A program made the translations under genes and the position numbers. 64,000 nucleotides of DNA from Bettongia penicillata ogilbyi (Eukaryota > Chordata > Mammalia > Diprotodontia > Potoroidae). Of the stretch, positions 36,990 to 48,156 are shown in pieces (position 1 is the stretch's first letter; each line of letters begins with the position of its first letter). Location: positions 2,735,279 through 2,799,278 of the forward strand of contig JAJHZJ010000220.1 in assembly GCA_023548195.1 (NCBI GenBank). The letters are read 5' to 3'. Below the pieces are notes generated by a model, which worked only from the letters and a program-made list of their open reading frames with translations, was not told the DNA's origin and searched no databases.

Positions 36990-37242
36990 AAAAAGCTAGT
37001 GTACTGAATATCTTTTATTGATCATAATAAAATGAAATTAATTATTAGTAAAATGGAATTCAAGAAAAAGACCTAGATCTAAATGGAACAAAAAAAAAAA
37101 AAACACTATCACCATAAACAATGACTGGATCTTAAAGTAAATACTATGGGGAAATAATAAAACAGTGACATTATTTCAAAATATCTGGAATGCAATTTAA
37201 GGAATCTTCAGTGAAAAAATCACATCCATAAGAAAAAGTCTA
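36990..37242 (+). mobile_element. possible L1 ORF2 fragment, sense (region between endonuclease and RT)
   Basis: The plus strand near 37175-37240 reads 'FQNIWNAI', stop, 'GIFSEKITSIRK', resembling the '(Y)QNLWDAxKAVxRGKFIAI' segment of L1 ORF2. The upstream part is too decayed to confirm. It abuts the antisense half-LINE B. Confidence 0.45.
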
Positions 37243-38096
37243 TTATACTTCTTTTGAGCCTTGCATTTGAAAATCAAATTTCTGTTTACCTTTTGTCTTT
37301 TAATCAAGAACGCTTTAAAGTCCTCTATTTCCCTGAATGTTGATTTGTTCACCTGAAGAATTATGCTCAGTTTTACTGGGTAGATGTATTCTTAGTTGCC
37401 ACCCTAGCTCTTCTTTCCTCCAGAATATCATATTCCAAACCCTCTGATCCTTTAATGCAGAAGCTCCTAAATCTTGTGTTGTCCTGACTGTGACTCCATG
37501 ATAATTGCATTGTTTCTTTCTAGCTGTGATATTTTCTTATTTCCCTGAGAAATCTGGAATTTGATTGTAATTATTTCTGGTTTGTGATTTCTTTCAGGAG
37601 GTGATCAGAACCTTCTTTCCATTTCTATTTTACCCTCTGGTTCTAGAATATCAGGGCAGTTATACTTGATAATTTCTTGAAAGATGATATCGAGGAGCTT
37701 TTTTTCATGATTCTTAGTTCAATAATTTTCAAACGATTTCTCCTTGATCTGTTTTCTAGGTCAGTTTTTTTAATGACATAGTTCATACTGTTTTTTGATT
37801 TTTCATTCTTTTAGTTTCATTTATTGTTTCACAACATCTTATAAAGTTATTACTTTCTAATAGCTCAGTTCTAATTTTTAAGGATTTATTTTCTTCAATG
37901 AGTTTTTGTACCTCCATTTCCATTTGGGCATCTATTTTTTAAAGTTTGGTTTTTTTTGTACAGTGAATTTTTGTGACTGTTTCCATTTGGTCTACTTTGT
38001 TTTTAAGATATTCTTCTCATTGGCTTTTTAAGCCTCTTTTACCATTTTCCCTACTCTCTTTTTTAAGGTGTTATTTTCTCCAGTATTTGTGTATTC

Positions 38097-38118
38097 ATGT
38101 GTGTGTGTGTGTGTGTGT
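38097..38118 (+). repeat. short (TG)n tract
   Basis: About ten TG units inside the coiled-coil-coding region of copy B. Confidence 0.9.
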
Positions 38119-39126
38119 CCTTTACCCAGTTGTTGAATCACTTTTCATTATTTTCTTGTATTACTCTCTTTTCTCTTCCCAAATTTTCCTCTAACTTTCT
38201 TACCTGATTTTCAAAATCCTTTTTAAACTCTTCCATGGCCTGCGACCAATTCGTGTTTTATTTGTTTTCCTTGGAGGCTTTGGATGTAGGAATTTTAACT
38301 TTGTTTTTTTCTTCTGAGTGTGTGTTTTGATCTTCCTTGTCACCTAGTTACCTTTTATGGTCACATTTTTGTGTGTTTGCTCATTTCCCCACCATATTAT
38401 TTGACTTTTAACTCTGTTAAAGTAAAGCTCTGCTTCCAGGGTGGAATGAATGCTATCCCAAGAGTTTCAGTGTTTTTTTGTTTATTTTTTTGGGGGATAT
38501 TTTTGCAGCTCTTTTGAGAGATAGTTCTAGGGACCTAGATGTTTTCAGTTCTTCCAAGGTGATGTGATGTAAGGAGAACAGTTTACTCTTCTTCTGACCT
38601 GCGTTCTGGTCTGTGAGTGGCCACCAGTCATCTTTTCTGTCATGGAACTACAAGTAGATTCTTTATTGCACTGTGGTTACAAGCTCAAGTGTCTAGTGCT
38701 GGTCCTCATCCTGGGACTGCCACCCAGGATTGAAACCTGGATTTGAGTATGGGCAAAGCAACAGTGCTGACTCAGTGCTAGCAAACAAACCCCTCTAATC
38801 TCCATCTGAACAGTTGTTTAACCTTCTTACCATTTTGGACTGATAGCTCTGGAAGAAGCTACTGCACTGATCATTCAGTCACTCCAATGGTCAGCTTCTG
38901 GTTCTCTGGGGCCTGGTCTGCTCAAGTGAAGCCTAGAATGTATGGCTCTCCTCTCTCAGTTCAGTGCAACAGACCTTTCTTGCCAATTTTCTAAGTTCTC
39001 TTGGGCTAGAAAATTGTTTCACTCCGTCTTTTTGTGTATTCTGCTGCTCTAGAATTTGTTAAGTCATTTTTAAAAGTATTTGGAGGGGTTTAGGGAAGAG
39101 GTAAGATGAGTTCCTTCCTTTACTCT

Positions 39127-39136
39127 GCCATGTTGA
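39127..39136 (-). promoter_or_regulatory. YY1-like site at the 5' end of copy B
   Basis: Minus strand 'caacatggcagagta': retains ATGGC but has a C in the AAG part. Same position relative to the element 5' end as in copy D. Confidence 0.45.
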
Positions 39137-39145
39137 CCCTTAATG

Positions 39146-39649
39146 ACAGAGATCCAGTGGTCTTCTGCATATTTTCAGGCACATAAGATTCCAAGAATTT
39201 TAAATAGTGATAGCTGACATTTTTTTCTTTACTATTAAAAAAATGTCTAAAGTTGTTAAACAACCTCTAGATTAATATGTAATTGAGAAATGTTAACAAA
39301 GAAATTAAAACAAAAATCCAACATATAAAAGGTTAATTTGTTGTTTTCTAAGTGAATATACAATTTCTGGGATGGTTCTGTGTGAATTTGACACAGCTGT
39401 GCAGACATGTTATTCCATTTTATTCTGAAAACCCTTTTATGTTAGTACTGAAATAATGGCCTGTTGGAGTCAGATTTAACTAAGTTGTGAGTACTGACTG
39501 ATTTTGTTTGTTTTCACTGTGGGCATTTATATCTTGGAAATAAGGGAATGCTTTGAATCAAGACTAGATTTTTTGTTGTGTCTAGAGTTAAGATAATGAT
39601 GGAGATAATAATGCAGATTAAGCTTGAAAGTTTTTTTTCTGGGTTTTGA
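39146..39649. other. unique sequence, no gene seen
   Basis: No coding or repeat signature recognised. Confidence 0.45.
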
Positions 39650-39795
39650 AAAGTTTGTTGCCATATGTGCACAAAGTGGTACTGAATGTGTTATCATTTT
39701 ACCTATGGGGAAACTGAAACTCAATCATTTTAAATGGCTTGTCAAAGATCACACTATATGTTAACATTTTAAACATAGTCTGAATCCAATTCTTT
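39650..39795 (-). repeat. MIR-type SINE remnant, antisense
   Basis: 'ttacctatggggaaactgaa' and 'ggcttgtcaaagatcacact' are the antisense MIR core, weakly preserved. Confidence 0.55.
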
Positions 39796-40024
39796 CCAAA
39801 ATCTGTCAGGTTTCCAAAGTGAGTAATATGCTCCCTGGGGGTGCTAGAACAATCCAGCAATGATGCAAATTAAAAAACACACAGCAACAACATTAAAGCA
39901 TTAAGGTAAGTAGATTTCTGGGGATCGGATGGGGTGGGCTGTCCTGAATAGTTTTCGTTTTGATTTTTAAAGAGAGTGCTAGGCCAACAAGTTTGGTAGC
40001 CTCTTCAGCATTTCCTCTATATCA

Positions 40025-40150
40025 TTTTACCTCTAAATGATGTCATAGATAACCTAATAAAAGTCCTTCATTTTACAAATAAAGACACTAAAGTTTCTAG
40101 ATATGTAGTGAGTTACTCAAGATCCCAAAGTATAACTGAAGGAGAAAATA
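40025..40150 (-). repeat. MIR-type SINE remnant, antisense
   Basis: 'ccttcattttacaaataaag' and 'gagttactcaagatcccaaa' match the antisense MIR core. Confidence 0.6.
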
Positions 40151-40399
40151 TATGTCAATGCTTCAAAAAATAATTTAAAAATCTCATATAGACTTGTTAC
40201 TCTAGGACCAGGAGATAGAACTAACAAGTACATATAAATTGACAAAAAAAATTAAACATATTAGAAAATACTATAATAATCACAGATGTCATAACGTTTA
40301 TCTTGAGAAGATATGCATGACTCCTCATAGGAAATCTTCAAATAAAAACTGAATAAACACTTGTGTTTTAGATGATTCTTTTTCAGCTAAGGTTCCACT

Positions 40400-40805
40400 A
40401 GGTGGATTAGAGTTCATGCCATATGAGGATTAGCTGAAAAAGCTGGTGACAATTAGACTAAAGAAGAGATCTGGAGAGAGAAAGAAAGGGTATTGTGGAT
40501 TTGAGGGACTGTTATCAGGTTTTATTCATCTTCAGATGGAAGTTTGATGTACAGTGAATGAACTTTTTAAAGATGAAAATTTAAGCTTGATTTAAGAAAA
40601 AATATTCCTAAATATTATTATTATCCTGAAATGGAATGAGATTAATCTGAAGAAACTGTGTCCACTCTCACATCAAGTCTTGGTACAGAGACTTGTTTAC
40701 CAAATGTCAGCTATGTTATGGTAGAAATTTTTTTGTGTTTTTATGGATAAGTTGGAAGAGGTCACGTATGATGTCCTTTCTAACTTATTCTGAGAATGGG
40801 TTTAC
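40400..40805 (+). repeat. L3/CR1 LINE 3' region, sense
   Basis: 'catatgaggattagctgaaa', 'tttaagcttgatttaagaaa' and 'gatgtcctttctaacttatt' follow the CR1/L3 C-terminus-to-3' UTR order, with large gaps. Confidence 0.65.
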
Positions 40806-41889
40806 ATGTGGATGGGCCACGTTATTAAAAGACATGTATTGTGAAGGAATCCAAGCGTAAAGAGTGCCCAACAGAAAGATTAAGGCATTTCATATTCCAT
40901 TTAATGTCATTCACTTCTAAATACACAACAAACATATTTTTTAACCATGTTAAATATACAGTAGTATTTCAATTACTGGCTGATTGCACACATAACTAAT
41001 TGCAGTTGCATCATCATCATTATTGTGACTTTGATTTATTTTTGTCTTTGTTTTCAATATTTTCTATGTGCCACAACATCCAATAATTTAGATTGATTGC
41101 AAATGAGACAGCAGATGTACAAATGACTCTGAGATTCTATGAAATTCCAGGCACAGTGGGGTGAAGGCTGTAAAGGCATGTGTGTTATTTAACATTTCTT
41201 GACTACTTAGTAGTTAGAGGAAAATGAAGTTCTTTCATTATCAGGCATTCTTCTTAGCAAAAGAAAATCCGTATTTATATCACTTTGCAAATTAGCTGAA
41301 GAATTGCAGCCAAGAAAAGCAGTAACTTTCCCAAATGCTAAGAGAAATTAAAGTCATTTAGAACAATCTAGGTTGTCAAATTATGTAATATGACCATCTG
41401 CATCACAGGTATAGGCAAAAATAATGACCTGAGCATTTTGAAAAGAAAGAAATAATGTTTAGTAGATATTAAAAAAAATTAAAAATCCCCTTCCACCTTT
41501 TCTTTTGTTTTAGAAAACTGCATGTGATTAACTTATCCCCATCCAAATCCCTTTCTGTCCCAACTTTTACTTAGTAATTGGATTTGTGCTTTGTAAAGGA
41601 AGGTGACCAGTTATTCCCTTCTAGCTAAAAGAGAGCACATTGACTGATTAATGTAAAAAACATAAAATTAACTGTATAAATATTGAACATTAACTAAAAC
41701 TGAATGATAATTTGAGTAACTAATGAGAAGCCTGACTTTATCTAGGATTTCACTATCATTAAAGAGCTGAAGATTCATGTAATTAAACAAACAATTTGAT
41801 TGGTTATTTTTAAGAAATTCCTCAATTGAGAGGAATGACAAAATTCAATTAATTATTCTGAAATCATACACTTTTTTATTTTTTGTTGA
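40806..41889. other. unique sequence, no gene seen
   Basis: No exon-like frame. It has several AT-rich TAAT-type core motifs near 40970-41010, and free of obvious repeats, so it is a reasonable place to look for conserved non-coding DNA. Confidence 0.45.
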
Positions 41890-41955
41890 TCACTTAGGTG
41901 TTTTCAGTCTTGTCTGAAACTTTGTGTCTTCTTTGGGATTTTCTCTAGGATTCTA
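41890..41955 (-). repeat. marsupial MIR-like SINE fragment, antisense
   Basis: 'cacttaggtgttttcagtct' and 'cttctttgggattttct' match the distal block of MIR-like SINEs common in marsupials. Confidence 0.5.
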
Positions 41956-42224
41956 GCTTTAGATAGCACCTTGGACTGCCCTGCTGAAGCAAACATGTAG
42001 AAAAACCTGAAGATAAAATGACTTGTAAAAAACCTGAAGAAAATATGTTAATACAGGTCAGGAACTCCTGCAGCGCTTTGGGGTTTGGTTTTTATTAAAT
42101 TGCCACAGGTAATATATTTTTTCATGTTCTTTGTTGTATATCACAATAATATGAAGAAATAACTATTCTAGGAATATTTTGAAATGGTTCACTAAGTACC
42201 GGTTCAATTAATTTGATAACATTA

Positions 42225-42305
42225 AGTGGCATAAATATGTAAGATATTGTGCCAGACATTAGAAAAAATGAGAACAATGAAATAGTCTCTTCCTTCATGG
42301 AGCTT
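42225..42305 (-). repeat. L2 LINE 3' terminal fragment, antisense
   Basis: 'agatattgtgccagacatta' and 'tagtctcttccttcatggag' are the antisense L2 end. Confidence 0.65.
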
Positions 42306-42309
42306 CCCA

Positions 42310-42590
42310 AACCATGTAATCTTTTAATTGTATTTCTTCCTGATAACCATGGGACAGCCTGGAATCAACTGAAAATTTCCTCACTTCTTCAGCTCTGTGT
42401 ATAAAAGTCCATCTCTCATGACCCAATAATGATAGTCCAACGTGAACTGCCTATGTGCACATACTCTAAGTGATTGGTATTTGTTGAACCTCATAATAAA
42501 GCTATTCTAACTTCCCTCCAACTTTGTGGACTGTGTTTGATCCTCCAATTCTGGAGGTAGTAATGGGATTTAGGTGAGACAGTTAAAGTC
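42310..42590 (+). mobile_element. possible solo LTR fragment
   Basis: A TATAAAA box at 42400-42406, an AATAAA signal at 42495-42500 and a following GT/T-rich U5-like segment have LTR-like order and spacing. Ends are not defined, no target duplication was found, and no retroviral gene remnant adjoins. Confidence 0.35.
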
Positions 42591-43404
42591 CAGGAAAGGA
42601 TGAGGTGATAAATGGGCCACACACCAGCTAAAGAACGGATTCTGCAGTTTCTGAAAATGTCTTCAACTTTATCTTTCTTCATGAGGTGCTGAGATCGAAT
42701 TGCAAGAACTCTATATAACTGAAAGAAAGAATATTTCTTGTATCAATCAGAGTTCTGATACTAGACAGTTTATTGCTAGTGTCTTCTCTGTCACTAGTGA
42801 TTGAAAAATATAACACACACACTTTCACTAGACACATCACTAAGATTAGTACAGAACATGTGATGTAGACTGGGGGTAATTATATTTTGTAGAGAATGAG
42901 AGATTTATGTAGAATAACCAGCAGAGCAACAGTCAGGTTTTTTGGCCAGTCAAAGGGCAAACCTTGGTGGGTAGGAACTTCCTTGGAAGAAAGATTTCCT
43001 GATGCTGCAGTATGTGTCAAACATTGAGCTCTTAGTCCAAATAGTATGACAAAATTGGGATGAATCCTTTAGTTATTAAATATAAGTATGATACCTATTT
43101 TCCAAATGATAAGCAATGTCTGTTATTTGAGGACCAAATTGAGAAAATAAATTCAGCAATTCAGGAGTTAGAAAAAACAGGGGACAATTAAAAAGAAACA
43201 TCCCACATTCAATACCCTTATCTTGTTGGTGAAGAAAAAGAAAGAAAAAACCTGATAAGAATGGTTCACCTATTTATCAGGTTTTAAAGGATTTTATCAT
43301 TTTCTCTTTGCCTTTATGTATTCTTGGAATCTGGACATTCAAAAATATCTTCTGGTACTCATTTAGAGGAACAGATTTTTTTTGAATTTGTCAATGAAAT
43401 AATA
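42591..43404. other. unique sequence, no gene seen
   Basis: No recognised repeat or coding frame. Confidence 0.45.
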
Positions 43405-43480
43405 TAATAATGTGTAATGCTTAGCATAGTGCCTGATGCATGATAAACACTGTATAAATATTAGTTATTATTTTAAGTGT
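43405..43480 (+). repeat. MIR-type SINE 3' end, sense
   Basis: 'gcttagcatagtgcctgatg' followed by 'ataaatattagttattattt' is the MIR 3' terminal block. Confidence 0.6.
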
Positions 43481-43618
43481 AAGAACTCTGTACTGATCTT
43501 GAAAGGAATAAGTATAACATGCTAAAATTATAAAAAATGGGGTTATAGTCTTTATAGAATAATTTAGAGATGAATTCAAATGAATTTATGTCATTTGACT
43601 GTCAATAAGTTTTCTTTC

Positions 43619-43672
43619 AGGGCAAGTGGGTTGTTCAACAGATAGAGTGCTGGGTCTGGAGTTAGGAAGATT
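43619..43672 (+). repeat. marsupial SINE head, sense, cut by an L1 insertion
   Basis: 'acagatagagtgctgggtct' and 'ggagttaggaaga' match the tRNA-like head also present (reverse orientation) in the SINE at 44766-45086. The copy is interrupted directly by an L1 3' end. Confidence 0.65.
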
Positions 43673-44113
43673 TATTTTTAGTTTTTCGCACTCACTTTTA
43701 TAAGATTTTGAGTTCCAATTTTTTTTTCTCTTCCTTACCTACCCTTTTCCAAGACAACATATAGTCTGATACAGTAGATCTGTGTACAAATGTATTAAAC
43801 ATATTTCCACATTAGTAATTTTGGAAGGAAGAATCAGAACCAAAGAAAAAACAAAGGAAAACAAAGAAAGAGAGAGAAAATAGTATCTTTCCATCTGCAA
43901 ACACACTCCATTGCTCTTTCTCTGGATGTGAATTGTATTTTCATCTTTAGTCTTTTGGAATTGTATTAGATCATTGCAATGCTGAGAGGAGCTAAGTCTA
44001 TCAAAGTTAGTCATTGCACAAAAATGTTTTTACTGTGTATAATGTTCTCACTTCACTCAGCATCAGTTCACATAAGTCTTTCCAAGTTATTCTGAAATTT
44101 GCCTGCTAATCAT
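43673..44113 (-). mobile_element. LINE-1 3' end, antisense, 5'-truncated
   Basis: Minus-strand L1 3' terminus: 'ataagattttgagttccaat' and 'tcttccttacctaccctttt' at the end, then the last part of ORF2 ('cacttcactcagcatcagtt'). It stops at about 44113, where a second L1 3' end (element F) begins. Confidence 0.85.
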
Positions 44114-44765
44114 TTATTTTCTTAAAATTTTATTTGTCTTTATTTTTTAATATACACTTCAATAAAATTTTGAATTCTAAATTTTTCCCACTTTATCCAT
44201 TTCTTCCTTCCCAAAATAGTGGGCAATTTGGTATTGGTCTTACATGTACATTCTTATTTGATGTATTTCCACATATGTCATGTTGTAAAGAAAACATAGA
44301 ACCAAAGGGAAAAACTATAAAGAGGAAAAAAATCATGAAAATATTATGCTTTGATCTGCATTTAAACTCCATCGTTCTTTCTCTGGATGTGGATAACTAT
44401 TTTTTTTCTATCATGACTCTTTTGGAAAGCCTTAGATCTCTGTGCTGCTCACAGGAGTTAAGTCTATCAAAGTTGGCTATCACACAATATTGTTGCTATT
44501 TGTGCAATGTTCTCCTGGTTCTACTCACTTCAGTCAGCATCCATTCATGTAAGTCTTATAAGGTTTTTCTGAAGTCTGCTTGCTCATCATTTCTTATAGC
44601 CAAAAAAATTTCATTGCATTCATATATTGCAACTTGTTCAGAAATTCCTTAATTGATGGATATTCTTTCAATTTCCATTTGTTGGGCATCACAAAAAGCG
44701 CTGTTATTCATTTTTTTGTGGATGTGGATTCTTTTCCCATTTTCAGGATCACTTTTCAGCTAAGT
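44114..44765 (-). mobile_element. LINE-1 element F, piece 1 of 6 (3' UTR and ORF2 C-terminus)
   Basis: Begins with an A-rich terminus on the minus strand and the same 3' UTR order as the previous L1, proving a separate copy. It contains a 172-codon plus-strand open frame (44134-44652), which is antisense to the ORF2 C-terminus and not a gene. Interrupted at 44766 by a SINE. Confidence 0.88.
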
Positions 44766-45086
44766 GCGTGTGTTTGTCCTTTGTGGCCGAAGGAGAAGAA
44801 GACCATGCCATCAGAGAAATAATGATATGACTTGCACTTGACTTTGTTTTGTGTGAGGGAGGGCTTTGCAGGTCACCAGCCTCACTTTTCCTCCAGAGCT
44901 ATCTGAATCCAGTGACAAGATATTCATCAGGATGAGTGGAGATGATGTAAGATGAGACAATTGAGGGTTAAATGACTTGACCAAGGCCACATAGCTAGTG
45001 AGTGTCAAGTGTCTGAGGTGAAATTTGAACTCAGGTCCTCCTGACTCCTACACTGGTGTTCTATCCAATGCACCACCTAGCTTCCC
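44766..45086 (-). mobile_element. marsupial tRNA/CORE-type SINE with target-site duplication
   Basis: On the minus strand: a tRNA-like head ('gggaagctaggtggtgcatt' at the right end), a MIR-like core, then a body matching the RTE 5' UTR and a tail 'atggtcttcttctccttcgg' resembling the RTE 3' end. Flanks 'tcagctaagt' (44756-44765) and 'tcaactaagt' (45087-45096) form a 9-of-10 target-site duplication inside L1 F. It has no coding capacity; such SINEs are Pol III transcripts moved by a partner LINE. Confidence 0.85.
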
Positions 45087-45356
45087 TCAACTAAGTATAT
45101 TTGAAGTGGTATTGCTGGATTAAAGGGTATGAATAGTATTGTAACTCTTTGAGTATAGTTCCAAATTGTTCTCCAGGATGACTGGATCAGTTCACAACTC
45201 TATCAAACATGTTTTAGTGTCCCAATTTTTCCATGTCTTGTCCGGCATTCATCATTTTGCTTTTCTGTCATTTTAAAGTCAACCTATCTAATAGGTGTGA
45301 TGGGGTACCTCAGAGTTGTTTGATTTGCATCTCTCTAATCAATAGTGATTTAGAGC
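45087..45356 (-). mobile_element. LINE-1 element F, piece 2 of 6
   Basis: Continues ORF2 of F ('gtggtattgctggattaaag', 'gtacctcagagttgtttgat') and ends in 'gatttagagc', the target duplicated by the next insertion. Confidence 0.87.
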
Positions 45357-45368
45357 TTTTTTTTTTTT

Positions 45369-45597
45369 CCAGCAGTTAAGCAGTTTAGCAGTTAGCCATA
45401 GCATGGAAAGAATACTCAACAAGGACACAGCAAGTATTCATTTGAATGAAAGTTCCTTGTCTTTGTCAGTCATGATGAGACAGTGACCAACCTGACCAAC
45501 TAACTCCTAATTGACTGACTTTTTGTTAATCTTGAAGAAGCTATTTTGTGGCTAAGGGTTTGCCTTCAGGGCCAATTAAGTCTTAATGATGGTTATC
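45369..45597 (-). other. putative 3' transduction carried by half-LINE C
   Basis: Minus strand: the element 3' end has an A-tract (T9 at 45598-45606), then 229 bases unrelated to L1, then a second A-tract (T12 at 45357-45368) touching the target duplication. This is the arrangement produced when a transcript reads past its own end into flanking DNA. No AATAAA is seen just before the final A-tract. Confidence 0.65.
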
Positions 45598-46529
45598 TTT
45601 TTTTTTCATTAATTAATTTTTGTTTTCAACATTTGCCTTCACAAGATTTTGAGTTTCAAATTTTCTTGCCATCTCTCCTCTCTGCTCACCCAAAGACAGA
45701 GTGCATTATTCCTTCCTACAATTTGCTCTCCCTTCTATTACATCCCTCTCTTAACTTAACCCATTCTCCTCTATTTTCTTGTAGGGCAAGATAGATTTTT
45801 ATACCTCATTACCTGTACGTCTTATTTCCTAGTTCCATGTAAAAACATTTTTTAACACTCAATTTTAAAACTTCGAGTTCCAACTTCTCTCCCTTCCTCC
45901 CTCTCCACCCACCCCCATAGAGAAGGCAAGCAATTTGATATAGGTTACATACATGTAGTCAGACCAAACCCTTCCATAAGTTATGTTGTGAAAGATGGAC
46001 TATATTTCCCTCTGTCCTATCCTGCCCCCTTTTTATTCTATTCTCTCTTTTGACCCTATGCCTCCTCAAACGTATTTTCTTCTAATTACCCCCTACTCCT
46101 ATCACCCACCCTATGCTTATCCCTTTTCCCCCTACTTTCCTGTCGTGTAGGTTAGATTTTCATAACAAATTGACTGTGTATGCTATTCCCTCTGTAACTC
46201 AAATCTGAAGAGAATAAAGGTTCACTTTTTCCCTCTCACATCCTCCCTCTTCCACTCCATTGAAAAAACTTTCTTATTGACTCTTTTACATGAGATAATT
46301 TACCCCATTCTATTTTTCCCTTTCTCCTTCTCCCAATATATTCCTCTCTCATTACTTAATTTTATATTTTATAGATAACATTCCTCATATTCAACTCACC
46401 CTGTGCCCTCTGTATATCCAACTACCCTAGTAATGAGAAGAAACTCAAGAGATACAAATATTGCCTCTCCATGTAAGAATGTAAGCAGTTCAACTTTAGT
46501 AAGTCCCTTACGATTTTTCTTTTTTGTCT

Positions 46530-47605
46530 TACCTTTTAATGTGTCTCTAGATTCTCGTGTTTGAAAGTCAAATTTTCTATTCAGCTCTTGTCTTTTCATC
46601 AAAAATGCTTGAAAGTCCTCTAGTTCATTAAATGACCAATTTTTCCCCTGAAGTATTATTCTTGCTTTTGCTGGGTATGTGATTCTTCATTTTAATCCTA
46701 GTTTCTTTGACCTCTGGAATATCATATTCCAAGCCTTCATTTCCTTAATATAGAAACTGCTATATCTTGTGTTATACTGATTGTGTTCCCACAATTCTCA
46801 TATTTTTTTTTATGGCTACTTGGAATATTTTCTCTCTGACCTGGGTGCTCTGGAATTTGGCCACAATATTCCTAGGAGTTTTCCTTTCGTAATTTCTTTT
46901 AGAAGGTGATTTGTGGATACTTTCAGTATCTCTTTTAGCCTCTGTTTCTAGAACATCAGGGCAGTTTTGCTTAGATATTTCTTGAAAGATGATGTCTATG
47001 CTCTTTTTTCATAGTTTTCAGGTATTCAAATAATTTTTAAATTGTGACTCCTGGATATATTCTGCAGGTCAGTTGTTTTTCTAATGAGATGTTTCATGTT
47101 TTCTGCTATTTTTTCATTCTGTTGGTTTTGTTTTACAATTTCTTGATTTTTCATAAAATATTTAGCTTCTATCAGCTCCATTCTAATCTTTAAGCAATTA
47201 TTTTCTTCAGTGAAGTTTTAGACCTCCTCTTCCATCTGGTCAATTCTGCTTTTTAAAGAATTCTTCTCCTCATTGACTTTTTGGATCTGTTTTGCCATTT
47301 GGCTTAATCTAATTTTTAACAATTTTTTTGAGTGTTTTTGGGTCCTCTTTAGCTAGTGTTTGACCTGTTTTTCATGATATTCTTGTATCACTCTCATTTC
47401 TCTTCCCAATTTTTCCTCTACTATTTTACTTGATTTTCAAAATCCTTTTTGAGCTCTTCTATGGCCTGCAAGCAATTCATATTTTCCTTGGAGTCTTTGA
47501 ATGGAAGAGCTTTGTCTTTGCTGTCTGTTTCTATTGTGCATTTTGGTCTTCCTTATCACCTAAGTAAGATTCTATAGTTGGATTCTTTTTCTTGTTTTTA
47601 CTCAT
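46530..47605 (-). pseudogene. ORF1p of half-LINE copy C, disrupted
   Basis: Start assigned to the ATG at 47605 (minus), in the position of the copy A start. Going down, the coiled-coil region (about 47480-47160), the RRM-like region (about 47100-46860) and the C-terminal domain (46602-46540, 'QELNRKFDFQTRESRDTLKG') are recognisable. Numerous frameshifts and stops; the segment that should read 'ENRSRRDNLRI' is eroded near 47030-47070. Confidence 0.72.
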
Positions 47606-48128
47606 TTCCCCAGTCATTTCCTTGACTTTTCAGTTCTTTTTCAAGGTAGTTCTCTGCTTCCAGTGGGAGTGTGGGTTGTTGTCAGTTGCTCAATCCCCCC
47701 TCCTGACCTAGAACTTTAGAACCTGTCCCTGCTGCTGTGACTGCTCAAGGCTCCACCACCGTTTCCCCTTCCTGGGGTGAGAAATGGGGGAGGAGCACTC
47801 TATTCTCTCACACAGGTCTGACAGGTTTTTTTCCACTGACCTTCCAATTTGTTTTTGGAGATTTGCAGTTGTGAAATCTAGAAACCACCATATGTCCAGT
47901 ATTTAGTCCCTTGAGGCCTACTCAGCTCTCATCTGTGCAGGTGTAGACTATGCTGGACTGAACTCTTATCCCAGTGCAGCATGACCTTCCTGAATGTCTT
48001 GGGCTGGAGATTTGTTTCACTCTGTCATTCTGTGTGTTCTGCAGCACTAGAATTTGTTTAGAGTCATTTTCTGCAGCTGTTAATTTAGGTTTGGGATGAG
48101 AGCTCTGAAAATATCTGTTTTTATTCTG

Positions 48129-48137
48129 TCATCTTGG
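48129..48137 (-). promoter_or_regulatory. YY1-like site at the 5' end of half-LINE C
   Basis: Minus strand 'ccaagatgacagaataa': CCAAGATGA, one base from the CAAGATGGC consensus, a few bases from the element start. Confidence 0.5.
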
Positions 48138-48156
48138 TTCAACCGCTTAGTTATAG

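Larger units (their letters stand above)
37243..39145 (-). mobile_element. L1/half-LINE 5' half, copy B (5' UTR plus ORF1), antisense
   Basis: Minus strand: 5' UTR from about 39145 to 38350, then ORF1 coiled coil (about 38270-37790), RRM-like region ('cttgatctgttttctaggtc' on the plus strand at 37742) and the start of the C-terminal domain, ending abruptly near 37243. It is more diverged from A, C and D than they are from each other. The 3' part is missing, so I cannot tell whether it was an L1 or an ORF1-only unit. Confidence 0.78.
45357..48156 (-). mobile_element. ORF1-only half-LINE, copy C, with 3' transduced sequence
   Basis: The insertion lies between 'gatttagagc' (45347-45356) and 'gattcagagc' (48156-48165), which join seamlessly in F. 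The element body, 45598-48150, has the same plan as copy A: 5' UTR, ORF1, purine-rich spacer (minus strand), double L1-type 3' end, no ORF2. Its 3' end is followed by a second non-element segment and a second A-tract (see 45369-45597). Confidence 0.82.

Noticed and set aside
42120..42310. 62-codon minus-strand frame and similar 60-90 codon frames in unique DNA
   Set aside because: No domains, no conservation evidence available, and lengths expected by chance.
44134..44652. 172-codon plus-strand open frame
   Set aside because: It lies antisense to the 3' UTR and ORF2 C-terminus of L1 F and has only Phe/Leu/Ser/Cys-rich content typical of reverse-strand L1 translation.
43619..45086. SINE heads considered as tRNA genes
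   Set aside because: They are tRNA-like SINE heads lacking a full cloverleaf and joined to CORE and LINE-derived tails.
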